Assembly: GCA_003667245.1 (NCBI GenBank) | Contig: RCNN01000008.1 | Coordinates: forward strand, 62,001-126,000 | Origin: Heterostelium multicystogenum | Lineage: Eukaryota > Evosea > Eumycetozoa > Acytosteliales > Acytosteliaceae | Direction: 5' to 3' | Length of the DNA stretch: 64,000 nt | Shown: positions 33,931 through 47,996 of the stretch, in pieces | How the letters are laid out: every line of letters begins with the position of its first letter | How positions within the stretch are numbered: position 1 is the stretch's first letter | Notes under the pieces: model-generated | What the model was told of the DNA's origin: nothing | Database searches by the model: none | Seen by the model: only the letters and a program-made list of their open reading frames with translations | Position numbers and translations under genes: made by a program

Positions 33931-35155
33931 ATGATAAAGTCTAATTTCATTCTACTTGTTGTTTCTTGATGCTGGCAACCACTGCCATTTGCTCAGCTTA
34001 TAAACCAGTATTGCTTTTACATGGAATCACCTTTACCAACAGTGGAGGAGTTAAAGAGTGGAACAATTGTTTGTATCTTCGATAGATATATAGTCAACAA
34101 ACACTGATGACTGACTGACACCACTCTTTTTCATAAAATTCCATTGTTGTACTTTGATTTTAAAGATGTAAAATGGATCAATCAAAATCATCCAGGTCAA
34201 ATTGTTATTCCTTTAAAGTAAATATTCAAACTGAGACTAGATCATAATCATTATAATTTTAATTATGGTGATGATGATTTGAAAGATGAAAACATGGACT
34301 AATTGTAATAATTTATAAAGTGTTGATTCAACTGAAGGAATGGCCATGCAGGTCTATCAGGTGTACCAGCAAATCAATACTATCGTTTCCAACCAATGCT
34401 AGTTTTGACAATGGATACCATTTGATTGGTCATGCACAAGGTGCCCTTGTACTTCGTTCAGTTGTGGAAATGTTTGGTTTGGATGTTGACAATTTTATTT
34501 CTTTGGCTGGAGTACATATGGGAGTGTAAGTTTGCATCTGAAATGGAGAAAATCAATTGATACATTCATTACTAAACGTTTGAAAATATATATATATTCA
34601 GATATGGGTTTGATAGTTTTATTAATCGTTGGTTCAAAGATTTGTCCAACTGGGAAGTTACTGAAAATTCTTTATACCAAGAATATGCAAGCACATTTCA
34701 GTATTGCTGGATGGTGGAACGACGCCAAAGAATCAAGCAAAGTACATGAAGTACAATACATGGTTGCCAGCCATCAACCAACAATTGGATGAGCACCTAC
34801 CAACCTACAAGAGAATTTCCTTAATATTGGTGGATTCCATGCATTCGGTTCGAAAGATGGTATGATATCTACAAAGAAATAATTAGTCAATTCCAATTTA
34901 CTCGACACTAATACCATTGATTTCTAACAGATGGAACAGTAATTCATGGCAATCATCTCTTTTTGGATTCTATGATGAAGATTGAACGTTGTACCAATGG
35001 AGCAGCAATTAGTTTATATGAACGATACATTTGGATTGCAAACATTAGCAAGCAGCTCTCGTTTGAGTTTGGTTGAAATTGACGGAGTTGAACACACCGA
35101 TTGGTTCGACCGTGAAGACATCTTTGTAAATTATATACTCAATCTTCTTTCCTAA
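33931..35155 (+). CDS. Palmitoyl-protein thioesterase family protein, apparently lacking the catalytic Ser
   Basis: PPTs are lysosomal hydrolases that remove palmitate from Cys residues. The start MIKSNFILLVVS begins a signal-peptide-like segment, followed by YKPVLLLHGITF, the family's oxyanion region. After an intron, DSTEGMAMQVYQVYQQI leads to HLIGHAQGALVLRSVVE and NFISLAGVHMGV, where other family members have G-x-S-x-G. Here the codon at the nucleophile reads GCA (Ala). The C-terminal segment VEIDGVEHTDWFDREDIFVN keeps the His of the triad. Introns near 34070-34164, 34216-34318 and 34877-34930, and frame breaks near 33973, 34390, 34530, 34735, 34800 and 35025. A Ser to Ala change is a substitution, not a length error, so it deserves checking. 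Ends NYILNLLS at 35155. Confidence 0.75.
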
Positions 35156-35733
35156 ACAAAAACAAAACGACTCCCAATTTTAACAAAACACAACGTCAAT
35201 CAACAACTATCAACCTATAATATAATATTATATTATATTATATTTACATCCATTTTCCAATTCTTAATCAAAAAATATAATCACACCGACTTTGCCGACT
35301 TGTCAAACAAACCACCCCTATTTAGATGTTTGGTTCCAATCAAAACCTTTGCATCTTTATCACAATAAAATATTATAATAACACATGTAGTCAATTATAG
35401 TTAATTTGACTATTTAAACTCATACTCATATCTTTTTTTGCAATTTATATTTATATGTTTCCAAAAGAAAGGATAACCATCAAAACATAGCTAGGACCAC
35501 TTGAAGACCATTTACAAGTCCAGCATTCGTGTCGTGAATACAATTTCAATTGAATTTTCAACAAAATTTTTAAAAACTCAGTTACTAGATATTATAATTT
35601 CAAATTGTGTGGCAAGTCAGGTCTCAGCTTGACAAAGAGTAAGATCATTTAGCTTTGACTATCATATATATATATAAAGAGTGCTATTAGATACTACAGA
35701 TAGTAGTAGTCGTAGGGAAACAGTGTTTAAAAG
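35156..35733. promoter_or_regulatory. Intergenic region upstream of VPS33
   Basis: AT-rich, including ATATTATATTATATTATATTA near 35221-35243. No open frame or repeat of note apart from that. Confidence 0.4.
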
Positions 35734-37928
35734 ATGATGAAGAAACCAGGTGGTGGTCCTGTTCCACAACAACAACAACAACAACAAAGACCTCCACAAC
35801 CAACACCTGCACCTGCAAAGAAACCAGCTGCAATCGTACTCTCACAGATACCTAACATCTCCAGCAAGGTGCTGAACCTTACATCGATTAGAGAGCAATC
35901 AAAGAGAGAACTTGGTGAAGCATTAGATATACTAAAGGGTGGCAAAGCATTGGTTATGGACCCAAAGGTCATTGGTCTATTGAATCTTATTGTTGATCCC
36001 CAATTCCTAAGTGTATAGTATCACTATTCCTCCAACATCAAATAGCTATTTGTATACAAGACAAATGCGCGGCCTCTAATTGGAGCCTTACTAATGAAAT
36101 TATATCAATCTATCTAACTATAGAGTCATGGAGCTGAAAGAAACTATGAGCTCAAAGCTGGTAAACTAGAGACAAACTCAAACAACATCATATATATCAT
36201 TAGACCAAAGTAAGTTGTTAGAAATCAATCAATTATGATGTATAAATACATCTGTCTGTTGCCAAGTTGCTATTGTTTAGTATCTTATTCTAACGGTTTG
36301 ATGATGATGATGTTCAGAATCAAATATATGCATATTATAAAGGAACATATTCAAAGACATTTAGATGATGGACTTAAAAAGTCTTACGCCATTGTATATA
36401 TACCAAGAAGCACTATCTTGGCACAGAGAGTATTGGAGGAAGAAGGTGTAGCTGGCAACATTGACGCAACCTATGAACTACCGTTGGATATTGTACCATT
36501 TGACGAAGATGTCTTATCTTTGGAACTGCCAACGGCATATAAGGAATTCCTCTTGGAGGGTGACCGTACTTCTCTTTTCTACGTTGCAAAGTCACTTATG
36601 AAACTTCAGTCGATGTTTGGTACAATTCCATTAGTCAAAGGAAAAGGTCAATGCTCAAGAGTAAGTAGAAGAGAACAGCACAATACCTGTGCCCAACAAT
36701 ACTAAAACGCCCTGATTGATTTACTTTATAGTTGGTTATGGATTTGATTACAAGAATGAGAAAGGAGATGGGTGAGGAATCAACTGTTCCACCCGAGATT
36801 GATTCATTGATTTTAATGGATAGAGAAGTCGATTTGATTACACCAATGTGCACACAACTCACCTATGAAGGTCTGATAGACGAGTTTTTCAACATCAAAA
36901 ACAATGCAGTGTTCTTGGACGAAGAGCTGGTGAATCCACCCGCTCAGAATCAGCAGGTCCCACAGCCTTCGACTGGCAAGAAAGTGCCTTTCCCATTGCA
37001 TTCGAACGACAAGGTTTTCAGTGAGATTCGTGATACCAACTTCTCAGTGCTTGGTGGTATCCTCAACAAGAAAGCAAAAGACATCGACGAGTATTACAAG
37101 CGTTTACAAACCAGTCAGTCTCCTGCTGCCATCCGTGACTTTGTTAAGAAGCTCGGACAGTACCAGCAGGAACACAACTCATTGCGTATTCACACCAACG
37201 TCACTGAAAAGATTCTGGACATTACACGTACACCTGGATTCTCAAAGCGTATTGAATGCGAGCAGAATCTTATTGCTGGAATGAACTTGGAGGCAGTTGA
37301 CAAGTACCTTGAGGATTGCATCAACAAGAAGGATCCATGGTACAAGATCCTCCGTCTGTTGACACTATACAGTTTGACAAACAACGGTATCAAGCCAAAG
37401 ACTCTTGAATTCTTCAAGCGTGAAATCGTCCAGTCTTACGGTGCCGAACTCATTCTAACACTTGCCAATCTAGAGCGTATTGGTTTGCTCAAGAAACAAG
37501 AGTCGCGTCCAATTTTCCCCAACATCAGACGTGACTTGAATTTGGTCATCGAGGAGATCAACGAGTCCAATCCAACAGACATGGCCTATGTGTACAGTGG
37601 TTATGCCCCACTGAGCTGCCGTTTAGTGCAACAAGCCATCAGACCCGGTGGCTGGAAAGCCATCGAAGAGGTCCTGCGAAGTTTGCCAGGACCCACTTTC
37701 GAGGAGATTCAGCCACTGCCTCAGGGAGCAACCACCAACGTCAAGAGTGACCGTAAGCCAATCACACTTGTCTACTTCATTGGTGGTGTAACTTTTGCAG
37801 AAATCTCTGCACTTCGTTTCCTCTCTAGACAAGACCAAGCCAATCGTGACTTTATCATCATTACCACTAAGCTAATCAATGGTGACTCACTAGTAGATAA
37901 TCTTGTTGAAAAATTGGAAGATGACTAA
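35734..37928 (+). CDS. vps33: VPS33, Sec1/Munc18-family subunit of HOPS/CORVET
   Basis: VPS33 is the SM protein of the tethering complexes for endosome and lysosome fusion and clamps SNAREs. The start MMKKPGGGPVPQ is followed by a Gln/Pro-rich leader, then EQSKRELGEALDILKGGKAL and a conserved domain-1 segment; a small second exon near 36124-36210 carries SHGAERNYELKAGKLETNSN. Exon 3 (from about 36318) has DDGLKKSYAIVYIPRSTILA and PLDIVPFDEDVLSLELP, and the last exon (36732-37928) has ILMDREVDLITPMCTQLTYE, the SM signature, and ends PITLVYFIGGVTFAEISALR and NLVEKLEDD. Total length is near 590 residues, as usual. Introns start GTAAGT (36211, 36661). Frame breaks near 36015 and 36330. Whether it is VPS33A- or B-like is unresolved. 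Confidence 0.9.
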
Positions 37929-39813
37929 TTGGTCCTTTATAAACATTTCAAATATATTATTACATCGAGCCAAATCATTAAATGATAACAAGCTTCCAAC
38001 AACAAATCAATCAATTTAAATATTATGAATGTAAATTATAACAATAAATATTACCATCCATCCCCTAGTGTTAGTATTATAATAATTGAGCCAATTGTAA
38101 AATTAGCTTGTTGTGTATCTCAAAAAGTATGTGATTACAAAGTTATCTTTACTAGTAGTGAGTTCAAGTTGAGGTCTGGCTTCATCACAGAGGATGGATA
38201 GGCAGCTCCATTATATCCAGATGATGTAAAGTGACTTGAGCTACTACTAATAATCATGATCATCATGATCATCACATCTTATATGCTCATTTTGGTAATT
38301 CAAAAAGGAATGAGATAAATGTGACCTAAAAATTGATGAAAAAAATAGTGTTATGTTTTAAGATAAACGTTGGATATAAATGTGTGATTGTGTGTGCTGT
38401 TTTTGCAATCAATCAAACACTAACGCCTAACAACTAAACAACATAAATCAACAAACAACACACATCCAAAAGGGTATGTTGTGTTCTAAATGAATTCATA
38501 ATTGTAATGTTATTGTTGTTGTTTTTATTTGTTGAGATGTAAAATTAAAGAAAACAATATTTGATTATTTTACTTGTTTTTTTGTTTTTTATCTATTTTT
38601 TGTTTTTCTCTATCCAATCACCCATTTTTGATCAGAGAATAGATGTTTTTTTTGATTTTGGTTTTTTTTTTTTGTTTTTCAAACGAGATTATTTTGAATT
38701 TTGCTCAAAACCCATATTCCAAAATTGATCGTTGCAAAATAGTACCAAAATTTGATCACCAAGGTTTTTATTATTTTTTCTGGTTTTTAATGTTGAGTAG
38801 TAGGCTTTAACTACATCTTTCTATCTCTATAAAGTTAATAATCATTCATCTTTCATTGTAATAATCAAATTGTTAATTAACTGACTGATTGTTTCGATTG
38901 ATGATTGAGAAATAGAATAGAGAGAGATAATTGGTAGTATTATTCGTATTTATATATATATTATATTTACATATACATATACATAACATATATACCTTAC
39001 CTAGGTCTAAATATCTTACCAAAAACGGATAGTAATAGTAGTTAAAAGTAGATCAAATAGTAAAAGTAATAATAGATCGAAATCAACAGAAATCATTGAT
39101 CATTCACACAACATATTTAAATAAGATAGATAGTTATCAATAATATATAGAAGGTCATTTTAATGCAAATAAATAAATAGATAATACCATTTATTTATGT
39201 AATTATAGTTTTTATATTAGTAAAATAAGAAATAGTTTGTAAATTAATATAATATAATATAGTATAGTATAGATAGTAATATTAGTATAGTAGTATTTAT
39301 ATTTATTGTTCATTAGTGTATTATAATAACAATAGTAAAGTAATAGTAATAATAAGATAAAGTTATAAACAAATCAATCATAATCAAATCAAATCAATTG
39401 TAAGTTAAACATAAACAACTTTCTTCTTTACCTTTATATCAGTATCATTTTATATTGTTTGTTTATATAAGTATCTAAGTATCTATCTATAGTAATATTA
39501 TTATTTCTAAGATACATAGATATAGATATGTCAAACATCATTATCTATCTGTATCTTATACTACACAGAGGTTGGATAGTTATTACTTGGTCAGGGATTA
39601 GATTTTGACTTTTTTTTTATTTTTAAATTTTAGAAAAGCAAACTACATTTTTGTTTTTTGTTTTTGGAACACACGACACCCCTACATCAGATTGATTGGA
39701 TAGGATTGTAGTGGTCCTGGGCTAGCTATCATATTGGTTTTGATTTTGTAAAACAAAAATAATATTAGCAATACAACACACAACACTGTAACAACAACAA
39801 AACAACAAAAACC
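37929..39813. promoter_or_regulatory. 1.9-kb upstream region of the GbpC-like gene
   Basis: Very AT-rich with poly-T runs (38570-38690), ATA and TAGTA tracts and TATCTA repeats. A less AT-rich block at 38140-38260 is open on both strands (minus: SSSSSHFTSSGYNGAAYPSS) but has no partner exon; it may be a remnant. The rest likely holds promoter and leader of the gene at 39814. Confidence 0.4.
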
Positions 39814-42800
39814 ATGCAAAAATCAACAAAACTCAAATTTCAAGAATATCAATTCACCTCGACAAAAGAGGAGGCATATCAGAGGGCAGAGCGAGCCATT
39901 TTAAATTTTCAGAATAAGAACTTGCCGAGAAAGAAAGATGGCACACAGACCACTCCCGAAGAGTTGGTGCATCTGATCAACACATACTCCGCCATGCCTC
40001 CCGAGCGTACACCCATACAGCATACTATGTCGACCATCTCTTTTGGCGCAATCGGTGGCGGCAGCAATCGTGACAGTGGCAGCGGGTTTGTCATCCGTGA
40101 GGGCACCGTCTCAAACATCATCGCCAACATTAACAGCGGAAACCTGCTCTCCGTGGGTGGCAGCGGAAACAGCGCAGGAAACAGGGCCAGTGGAACACAC
40201 TTGGCCATGAACAATATACATAGCAACAGCAGCAACAACAACAATAGCAACAGCAGCAGCAACAACATCAGCAACAAGGATAAAGATAAAGGCGATAAAG
40301 ACAACAAAGAAGGATTGAATATCAGTAGTAATAGTGTTGGTGGTAACGGTTTAAATAGTTCAACAAATTCAACGAGCACAACCGTTGACTTTGAGTTTCA
40401 GATTAGTTTCACACAACTTGTGACTCTACCACCATCGATTTACGGATTGATTTGGCTGCAAAAGCTGGTCATTACACATCACAATATAAGAACACTGTCG
40501 GAGGACATTGGAAAGCTGCAGCAGCTGCAGGTTCTGGTGTTGGACAACAATCGTTTGGTTGGATTGCCGTCGTCCGTTGGTGAACTTGTTAATTTGAAGC
40601 GATTGGAGGCCGACAACAATCATTTGGTGTCGCTGTGTTCGCTGGAGCGACTTTCCAAGCTGGAGGTCCTCTCACTCAACAACAATAAGCTTACACTACT
40701 GCCCACATCGATCGGATCACTCACTTCGCTGAAAACACTGAATATCAAGCAGAATCCAATCATCACACCGCCCTCCACTGTCATCAGCAAGGGCCTGAAA
40801 GACATTATTGCATTCTTGCGTGAGTTGGAAACCGGTGCTAGACCCTGTTTAAGATCAAAGCTGGTGGTTGTCGGTGACGAAAAGGTAGGCAAATCATCTG
40901 TCATACAGTGCATTCGTGGAAAGAAAAAGAAGGGATCCTCCAGCAATCAGGAGGGAATAGAGATTGATCAGCATGAGTTTGACGTGTTGTTCGACGACGA
41001 TGCAGATCGCAAGCGCAAGTCGATAACCGTCTCAACTTGGGACATCGTCAATCACGATGTCTACTTCTCGACAAATCAACTTTTTACCTCTGATCGTTCC
41101 GTCTACATCGTGGTCTTTGATGTGACCAAGAAGGAAAATCATAACATTGAAGTATTGGTTGCATTGCATCACTTCGGTTGCACCCAACTCGCCCATTGTA
41201 TTGGTCGGTACACACATCGACCAGTTTAGCGACATGAAAGATGTTCACACCGTACTCGAGAGTATTAGCCAACAATTCCAGAAACACTTTTCCAATATTC
41301 AGGCCATCATCTCAGTGAGTTGCACCGCAGGATATGACGTCGATCGTTTGCGTCAGCTCATTGAAGACATCATCAAGACACAGCCTTACTTGCGAACAAA
41401 GGTGCCATCCTCCTTCTTTACTCTGGAGGAGGCGCTCATTGAGATGAGAAAGAAGCGAACTCCCCCTGTTATGCTGTGGCAAGAGTACATCAATCTCGTT
41501 GGAATCTGCAACTTGAAGGACACTGTCCAGGTGCAACGTGCAACTGAATTTCTCCACAACATTGGATCGATTATATATTTCAACGATCCAAACTCGACGG
41601 TTGGTAAAATGGTAATCTTGGACCACCAGTGGATTATAAACTGCATGACCTCACTTATAAATGGACGTTCCATCGCTTCACGTTCCGGAATCATCAGACA
41701 GGCTGATCTCGTTAACATCTGGAAACCACCTTACTATCCAGAACACATGCACACTTCGTTGATGGCGATCATGCAGGCATTCGAAATCTCATATCCTTTG
41801 AGCCAGTCCCAGCCACTTCTCAGCAAGGAGCTAGAGGCGGCTCAACACCACCCGACATCGATCTATCCAACTGTCTCCACCCTCAGCTTAAAGTCCGAGG
41901 AGTCAGAAGTACGCCACCTCATCCCAACATTGTTGGCAAGGGATGGCAACCTAGTTTCACAGTGGGAGGACTTTGACTGTCCCGACAAGATTAGACTCAA
42001 CAGACAATATCATCTACCTTATATTCCAGAGAAGTTTTTTTGGCAAGCTAATCATTCGTTTGTTACACTTTGTAAAGGTAGAGTCCTGTCTCAAGAACGT
42101 CGTAGTAGTTCGCAATCAACAAGGACAAGATGCACTCATTGAACTCAAGACCACAAAGACCCACAAAGTATTGGTAGTAAATGTACGTGGACTGCCCAAG
42201 CCGGTTGGTCTGCTCCGTATCCTTACCGATACGATCGAATCTTTGTTTTCACAATGGTATAAATTAGATATCAAAAGGTAATTACCCATCATCCTGGATC
42301 ACAGTATTAAGCAATTGTATGAGCTAACACCAACTTTATTCTTTTAGATATGTAAGTTGTTTTGAATGTTCCTTTTTATATGACCAAAATCCTACTTTGT
42401 TCCCAATTGAAGACTGTGAGGAAGCAGTCATGGATGGAAAGACGCTGTTGAATTGTTTCAAGGATGTCTCAACTCATAGACTACCACTGGATATTTTGGT
42501 ACCTGACATTGCAATGGTTGATATCCCAAGACCAAAATTCGATTTGAAGGATATAAAGCTGATAAAAGAAGTTGGACAAGGTGCATTTGGTGTTGTTTAT
42601 GAGGCAGAGTGGAATGGTGAGACTGTAGCGCTGAAAAAGTTGATTCCACCCACTGGTGCCATTGGCGTAGAGAATCTCTCAACAGAAGACGAAAAGAAAG
42701 AGGATCGTTTACGTGTTTTCAGAGAGTTCCGTCATGAAGTTTATTCGATGAGCAGACTCAATCACACCAATGTAATGAGGATCAGTGGATATTGTTTACA

Positions 42801-45800
42801 GCCATTGTGTATGGCATTGGAATATGTTAAATATGGAAGCTTGTACAGTCTTTTGGCAAATAATCTCATTGAAATTGGTTGGGGATTGCGTCTCCAGATC
42901 GCAACCGAGATTGCAAAGGGAATGCAGCATATGCACTCGTTGAATCCCCCAATGATTCATCGTGATCTAAAGTCTCCAAACATTTTGATGCATGGTGTTG
43001 TTGAAGGACCAAATCCTGTTTCAACTATCATCGATTACGGAACTTCCACAGAGTTGTACGGTGGAGCCGCACTGGTCAGATGTGTCGATCAGCCTCTCTG
43101 GCTCGCACCCGAGGTAATGGCCTCCATGGCATATTCAGAGCCTTCAGATGTCTATGCCTTTGGTATCATTCTCTGGGAGCTCTATACCCGTTCCCATCCT
43201 TTTGACGAATATTCCTTTGGACAGTGGATGTCCAAGCTCGAGGACGAGATCATCCGTGGTTTACGTCCAACTATCCCTGCTTCATGCCCACCCGAATATG
43301 TTGAGTTGATCCAATCATGCTGGACTCATGAACCAAACTCACGTCCCACCTTTACATCGATTGTTGAATCACTTACCAACTTGAAAAAGAAGCTTGTGCC
43401 ACTTCAATCCTCACTTCCACCTCATATCAGAAATCAAGCACGTAAATCTAGATCTGCTTCATTCTCTGAGTGGAGCTCCACTAGCATTGCGAGTGGATTA
43501 GGTGCCAGTATTAATAGCAACACTTCGCTTAATCAGTCACGTGAGCAGCTATCTGCCAGCATAACAACCCAAGCTACATTTAATCATACTACAAGTTCCA
43601 GTTCCATTTCATCAAGTGGTGATTCTGACGATAATCTTTCGCTTGATGATTTAATTTCATTGGAGATTTTCACTGAAGAGGAGATGGAGCAACCATATCC
43701 ATTCGTTGATGACGACCAGCGTGGAATTTTGTTTGGTTACGACGAAGAGCAAGCCTCGTCAGTGTCCATTGTCATAGCTGCAACTTTGGCTAAAATGATT
43801 GAGATGATGACAAGAAACGACGGTGGTTCAATGCCATCTAATCCAGCAATCCAGGCTGGTGGAAGCAGTGGAGGTGCAGGTACCAGCACTGCCGCCTCTG
43901 GTCGTAAGCGTAGTGACACTGCAGGAAAGAGTGGTCTCCCAGTTCCTCAATGGAGAAACTCGCTTCCAATGTCAGCAAATGGCAATGTTACAACTCTGGA
44001 TGAGTCCTTCATTGAAGATTTCATTCACTTGTACCGTTCTTTCACCACACCTACTGCAGTACTCAAGATGTTGGTCAAGAGATTTTTTGGTCCACGTCCA
44101 GACAAGTCCGATTCACTTACCATGAGAAAGTTTGAGCAAAGACGTCCCCAAATACGTGTGGGAGTATCGAATTTCTTGAAACGTTGGTGTGCCGACATCA
44201 CTGAGATTGAATACCACCAGGATGATGCTTGGCTGTACCACAAGGTAGACGAGTTTGTACATTTGTGCTATGGAAATGAGCCTTCCATCGTCAATTCCAT
44301 TGGAACCATTCTCGACAACTATGATCCTGAGATTAAGAGAAAGAAAGAAGAAGAGAAGCTGGAGATGTCTCTTGGATCCAAGCTCTTGCACCGTACCTCA
44401 ACCGATGTTGGTAGAAGTGGAAGTTTCTCTCTCAGCTCAGCTGCATCGCTGCAGTTGAACATCTCCAAGTCGTTCATTAACTTGGCAATCGCCATCAAAG
44501 ACCCATTGTATGGTGTCCCACTACGTGAACGAAAATTCAAGAACAAAGTCGTTACTCGCTGCTTCTCTGGATCTGATGCAGTCGATTGGATCTGCCGAAT
44601 GACATCGTCATCTCGAGACGATGCTAACACTCTGGTCATCGATTTGTTCACTCGTCATTTCTTCTTTAACTTGGGTGATGATGGTATGCCAATTATCACC
44701 AAGGGAGGTAACCGTAACGAATTCTACGAGAGTCAATTCTATACATTCCATGACGACGATCCGGAGCTTCTTGCCCACCAATACACATTCTTGGAGCTCG
44801 ATTACTTACAACAAATCCATCCACGTGAGCTTCTTGGTTATTCTGTTGGTTTGGCATCTGACGACATCCAGCCCGAAAAGTCATCGAAGCAGCTGAACTT
44901 CCCCAACATCTCCAACTATTTCCAATGGTTCCAAAAGATGTCTCTGTTGGCTGCTAGTGAAATCGTGAAGCAGCGTGACATTAGATCCCGTTCAGAAATG
45001 ATCGAGAGATACATCAAGATTGCTCTGGAATATCTTTCCCTTTGGAATTTCAACGGTGTTATGCAAGTACTTTCTGCTCTCCACTCTGATCCCATCACTC
45101 GTTTGACAGCATCATGGGCCCGTATATCCCAGAAATACATTGATGCATTCAATGATTTGAGTAGATTGATGCTGCCCGAGTCCAACTATCTCCCACTAAG
45201 AACTGTCCTCTCTTCGCTCCCAGGATCGATCGTCCAAGCCTATCCTTCATTGGCTCCTTACATGACACATGTTATCTGTCCAACAATCCCATTTTTAGGT
45301 GCCTTGGTTGCCGACCTCTCACAAACAAGTACAGAGAATCCAACTTTTATTTCAAGTGGCGGTGAAAAGATGTCAAACATCCTTCGTGTAAAGCGTTTGT
45401 CCAAGAAAATGAAGATGTTTAAGGAATACAAGGAGATGCCCAGTGTGTATCGTCCACCATTAGTATCGATTCCATATGTATGGTACGGTGGATACATCAA
45501 CGAAGTCAAGGCATTCGACTACAACCAGATTGACCGTCTATCCGAGTTTGAAAGACGTTTGGAGATTGAAGCAGAGAAGAACGGAACACTTGGCGATGAC
45601 AAAGAGAAAGAAGCTGAACAAGCCAACTTGGACTCACTCGGCTATGGCAATGAAGAGTTGACCGAGCGTGATTGGTCCGTCCTTCTTACTAATGCAACTA
45701 TCATCACCTATCATCGTGGTGATGTTGTCATTGAAGAAAATACAATCAATACCTATCTCTATCGTATCAAATCCGGTACTCTAGGTGTCGAAAAGAAGAA

Positions 45801-47281
45801 CAAAGATGGAAAGTCTGTTAAAGTAGCATCCATGGTAGCACCAAAGATGTTTGGTGAGATGTCATTCTTGGGTAACAAGACAACTGCTAGAGTCGTTGCA
45901 GAGGATCAGGCAGACCTCCATGTAATGGATATTCAATTCTTGAACAATCTCTTTGTTTCCCATCCAAGACTTGGTGCCAAGTTCTACAAGATTATGGCCA
46001 ACCAACTTGCTGTGCGTCTCAAGAATCTTCCAACCATGAAACCACCCCAGCAATCACCAGCAACCTCACCATTGTCCTCACCTCATCTCAGCTCGCCCAC
46101 TTCATCCACATCCACTGCTTCCCCACCAACCAGCCCACCAAGACCCATCGTCCCACCTCTTGCAATTCCGGGACCCTCTCTTTCATTGTCATCATCGAGC
46201 AGTGGTCTTCCAGAAAGCAAACCAATTAACACTTCGTTGGCCACCAATACTCCGCCAGCTTCTCCACGCACACCCAACCACTACCTTTCCAATCTACATC
46301 CAGCTCTCAGCAAGCGTACCACGACAACCAACAATTTGACACCCAGAGAACGTTCTGATACTGCTTTGCCTGGCAACATTCGTAGCAACAGCATAAGTAG
46401 AACACAGACATCTGCTCAATTAGGTGAACCCATCATGAAGAAGAACGACCAAGAATTCTGTCAGAGATTCTCACTCTACGATGAAATTGTCATCAAAGAC
46501 TATGCATGCTCTTTGAATCGTTCTGGACGTTGCTACATCTCACAGGGACACGTGTGCTTCTACTCTAAGTTCTTTGGTTATAAGACCAAGAAGGTTATCC
46601 CATTCAAGCAATTGACCAATGTCCTCTGCGCTAACACAACCCAAATTGAGTTGTCCCGTCTAAAGAACAACACTAACCTCGTCAACTACCGTCTTACTTT
46701 CCAAAACAACAAGGACCGTCAAGACGCCTACGGTATTATCAACAGTCTTTTCGAGTCCTCCAAGGCCAACACCTCAGACGACGTCAAACAAAAAATGCAG
46801 CAGGAGCGTAAGAAACAAAACATGACACTGAAGACCAAGAATCATCCAAAGGATCAGTTGACCAAGGAAGATTGGGAGCTAATTGGTCGTGAGGGATCTC
46901 GTTGCCACACCTTCAAAAAAGATGAACCCATCGTCAAACAAGGAGAGCGCATCCAAAAGATCTTCCAAATTGGCAAGGGTGTCTGTAGAATTGAGAAACT
47001 GGTCCCAAGCACCAACGATCCAAACCGTTTCCACTCTGTCGTACTCGGTACAATGAAACAAGACGAAACATTCGGTGAAATCACCTATCTCCTAAGTGGT
47101 GAGGTCACAGCCAACGTAATTGCCGACACCGCAGAAGTCGAAGTTTATGCTATTGAGGGCCAATTTGTAAATATTCTATTCGATCTCAATCCATCACTGG
47201 CCACCAAATGGTTTCAAATACCTAGCAACAGCACTCAACAAGACTCTCATTGACAGAGAAGCTCAGTTGTATAACTCTTAA
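39814..47281 (+). CDS. gbpC: GbpC-like Roco protein: LRR-Roc-COR-kinase-RasGEF-cNMP binding-GRAM
   Basis: GbpC is the high-affinity cGMP target in Dictyostelium chemotaxis and myosin regulation. Domain order: Ser/Asn/Gly-rich N terminus; leucine-rich repeats (LQVLVLDNNRLVGLPSSVGE); Roc with P-loop VVGDEKVGKSS, where the usual DxxG reads WDIVNHD, and guanine motif VGTHID; COR; a kinase with GQGAFGVVYEAEW, HRDLKSPN and DYG for DFG; RasGEF-N (FIHLYRSFTTPTAVL); DEP (RCFSGSDAVDWICRM); RasGEF (LLAHQYTFLELDYLQQIHPR); cNB1 with FGEMSFLGNKTTARVVA; a Ser/Pro linker; GRAM (RCYISQGHVCFYSKFFGY); and cNB2, where the Arg position reads FGEITYLLSGEVTANVIA. One intron lies near 42279-42344. Frame breaks occur near 41145 and 42100. 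An extra A near 47218 masks the true end, which reads to a TAA at 47279-47281. Total near 2,460 residues. Confidence 0.93.
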
Positions 47282-47996
47282 ACTCAAACCTACATAGAAT
47301 CCCCCCACCCAAAACAAAAACACTTGGTATTCCTCAAAAAACAAAACAAACCTTACAAATAAAATATATAGTTATTAAACATTTATTTTGTACAGATGGT
47401 AATGTGAGTTTCGAAAAAAAAATTAAAATAAATAATTCCCAATACATATAAACATGGATATATAATATTAATACAATATTTAAAATAGTAATATGCCCTG
47501 GTCATGACTATTTAAAAGACAAATAATCTGGAAACCAGATTGGAACTTCCATATATACTTACAATTCCAACACAAGTACATGTTCAAAAAAGATCAACAA
47601 ATACAACACTTGGAACTAATAATACTAAATATTCTAAAAGGAAAATCAACAAGATTTAAAATATGATCTTATTTTTAGAGAATTAAAAGGAAATACAACA
47701 GCAAGCTCAATAACTACTGCATAAAGAAAAACAAATATTAACCTGGCATTTGTTGAGTATTAATTTATATCTTTACATGGTTTGGAATTTTGGATTTTTC
47801 ATTGAAATAGACAAAACATGTTTCATCAAAAAAAAGGAAATGTTGAAGAATTTCAATACCAACAAAACCGTGAAATTTCTAATATCTTGGATTGTCATAG
47901 TTTACAATATTTTTTATATTTGACTAGATTGATTCAATTTAAATAATATATATGTTATAATTACTAAATAAAATTTAAAGATAATATTTTAACAAG
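47282..47996. other. Intergenic spacer with a small hairpin
   Basis: AT-rich, no gene. At 47525-47541 the sequence aatctgg-aaa-ccagatt forms a perfect 7-bp hairpin about 245 bp past the GbpC stop. Confidence 0.45.

Noticed and set aside
38140..38260. GC-richer block with open frames on both strands
   Set aside because: No matching exon, splice site or family; noted only as a possible remnant.
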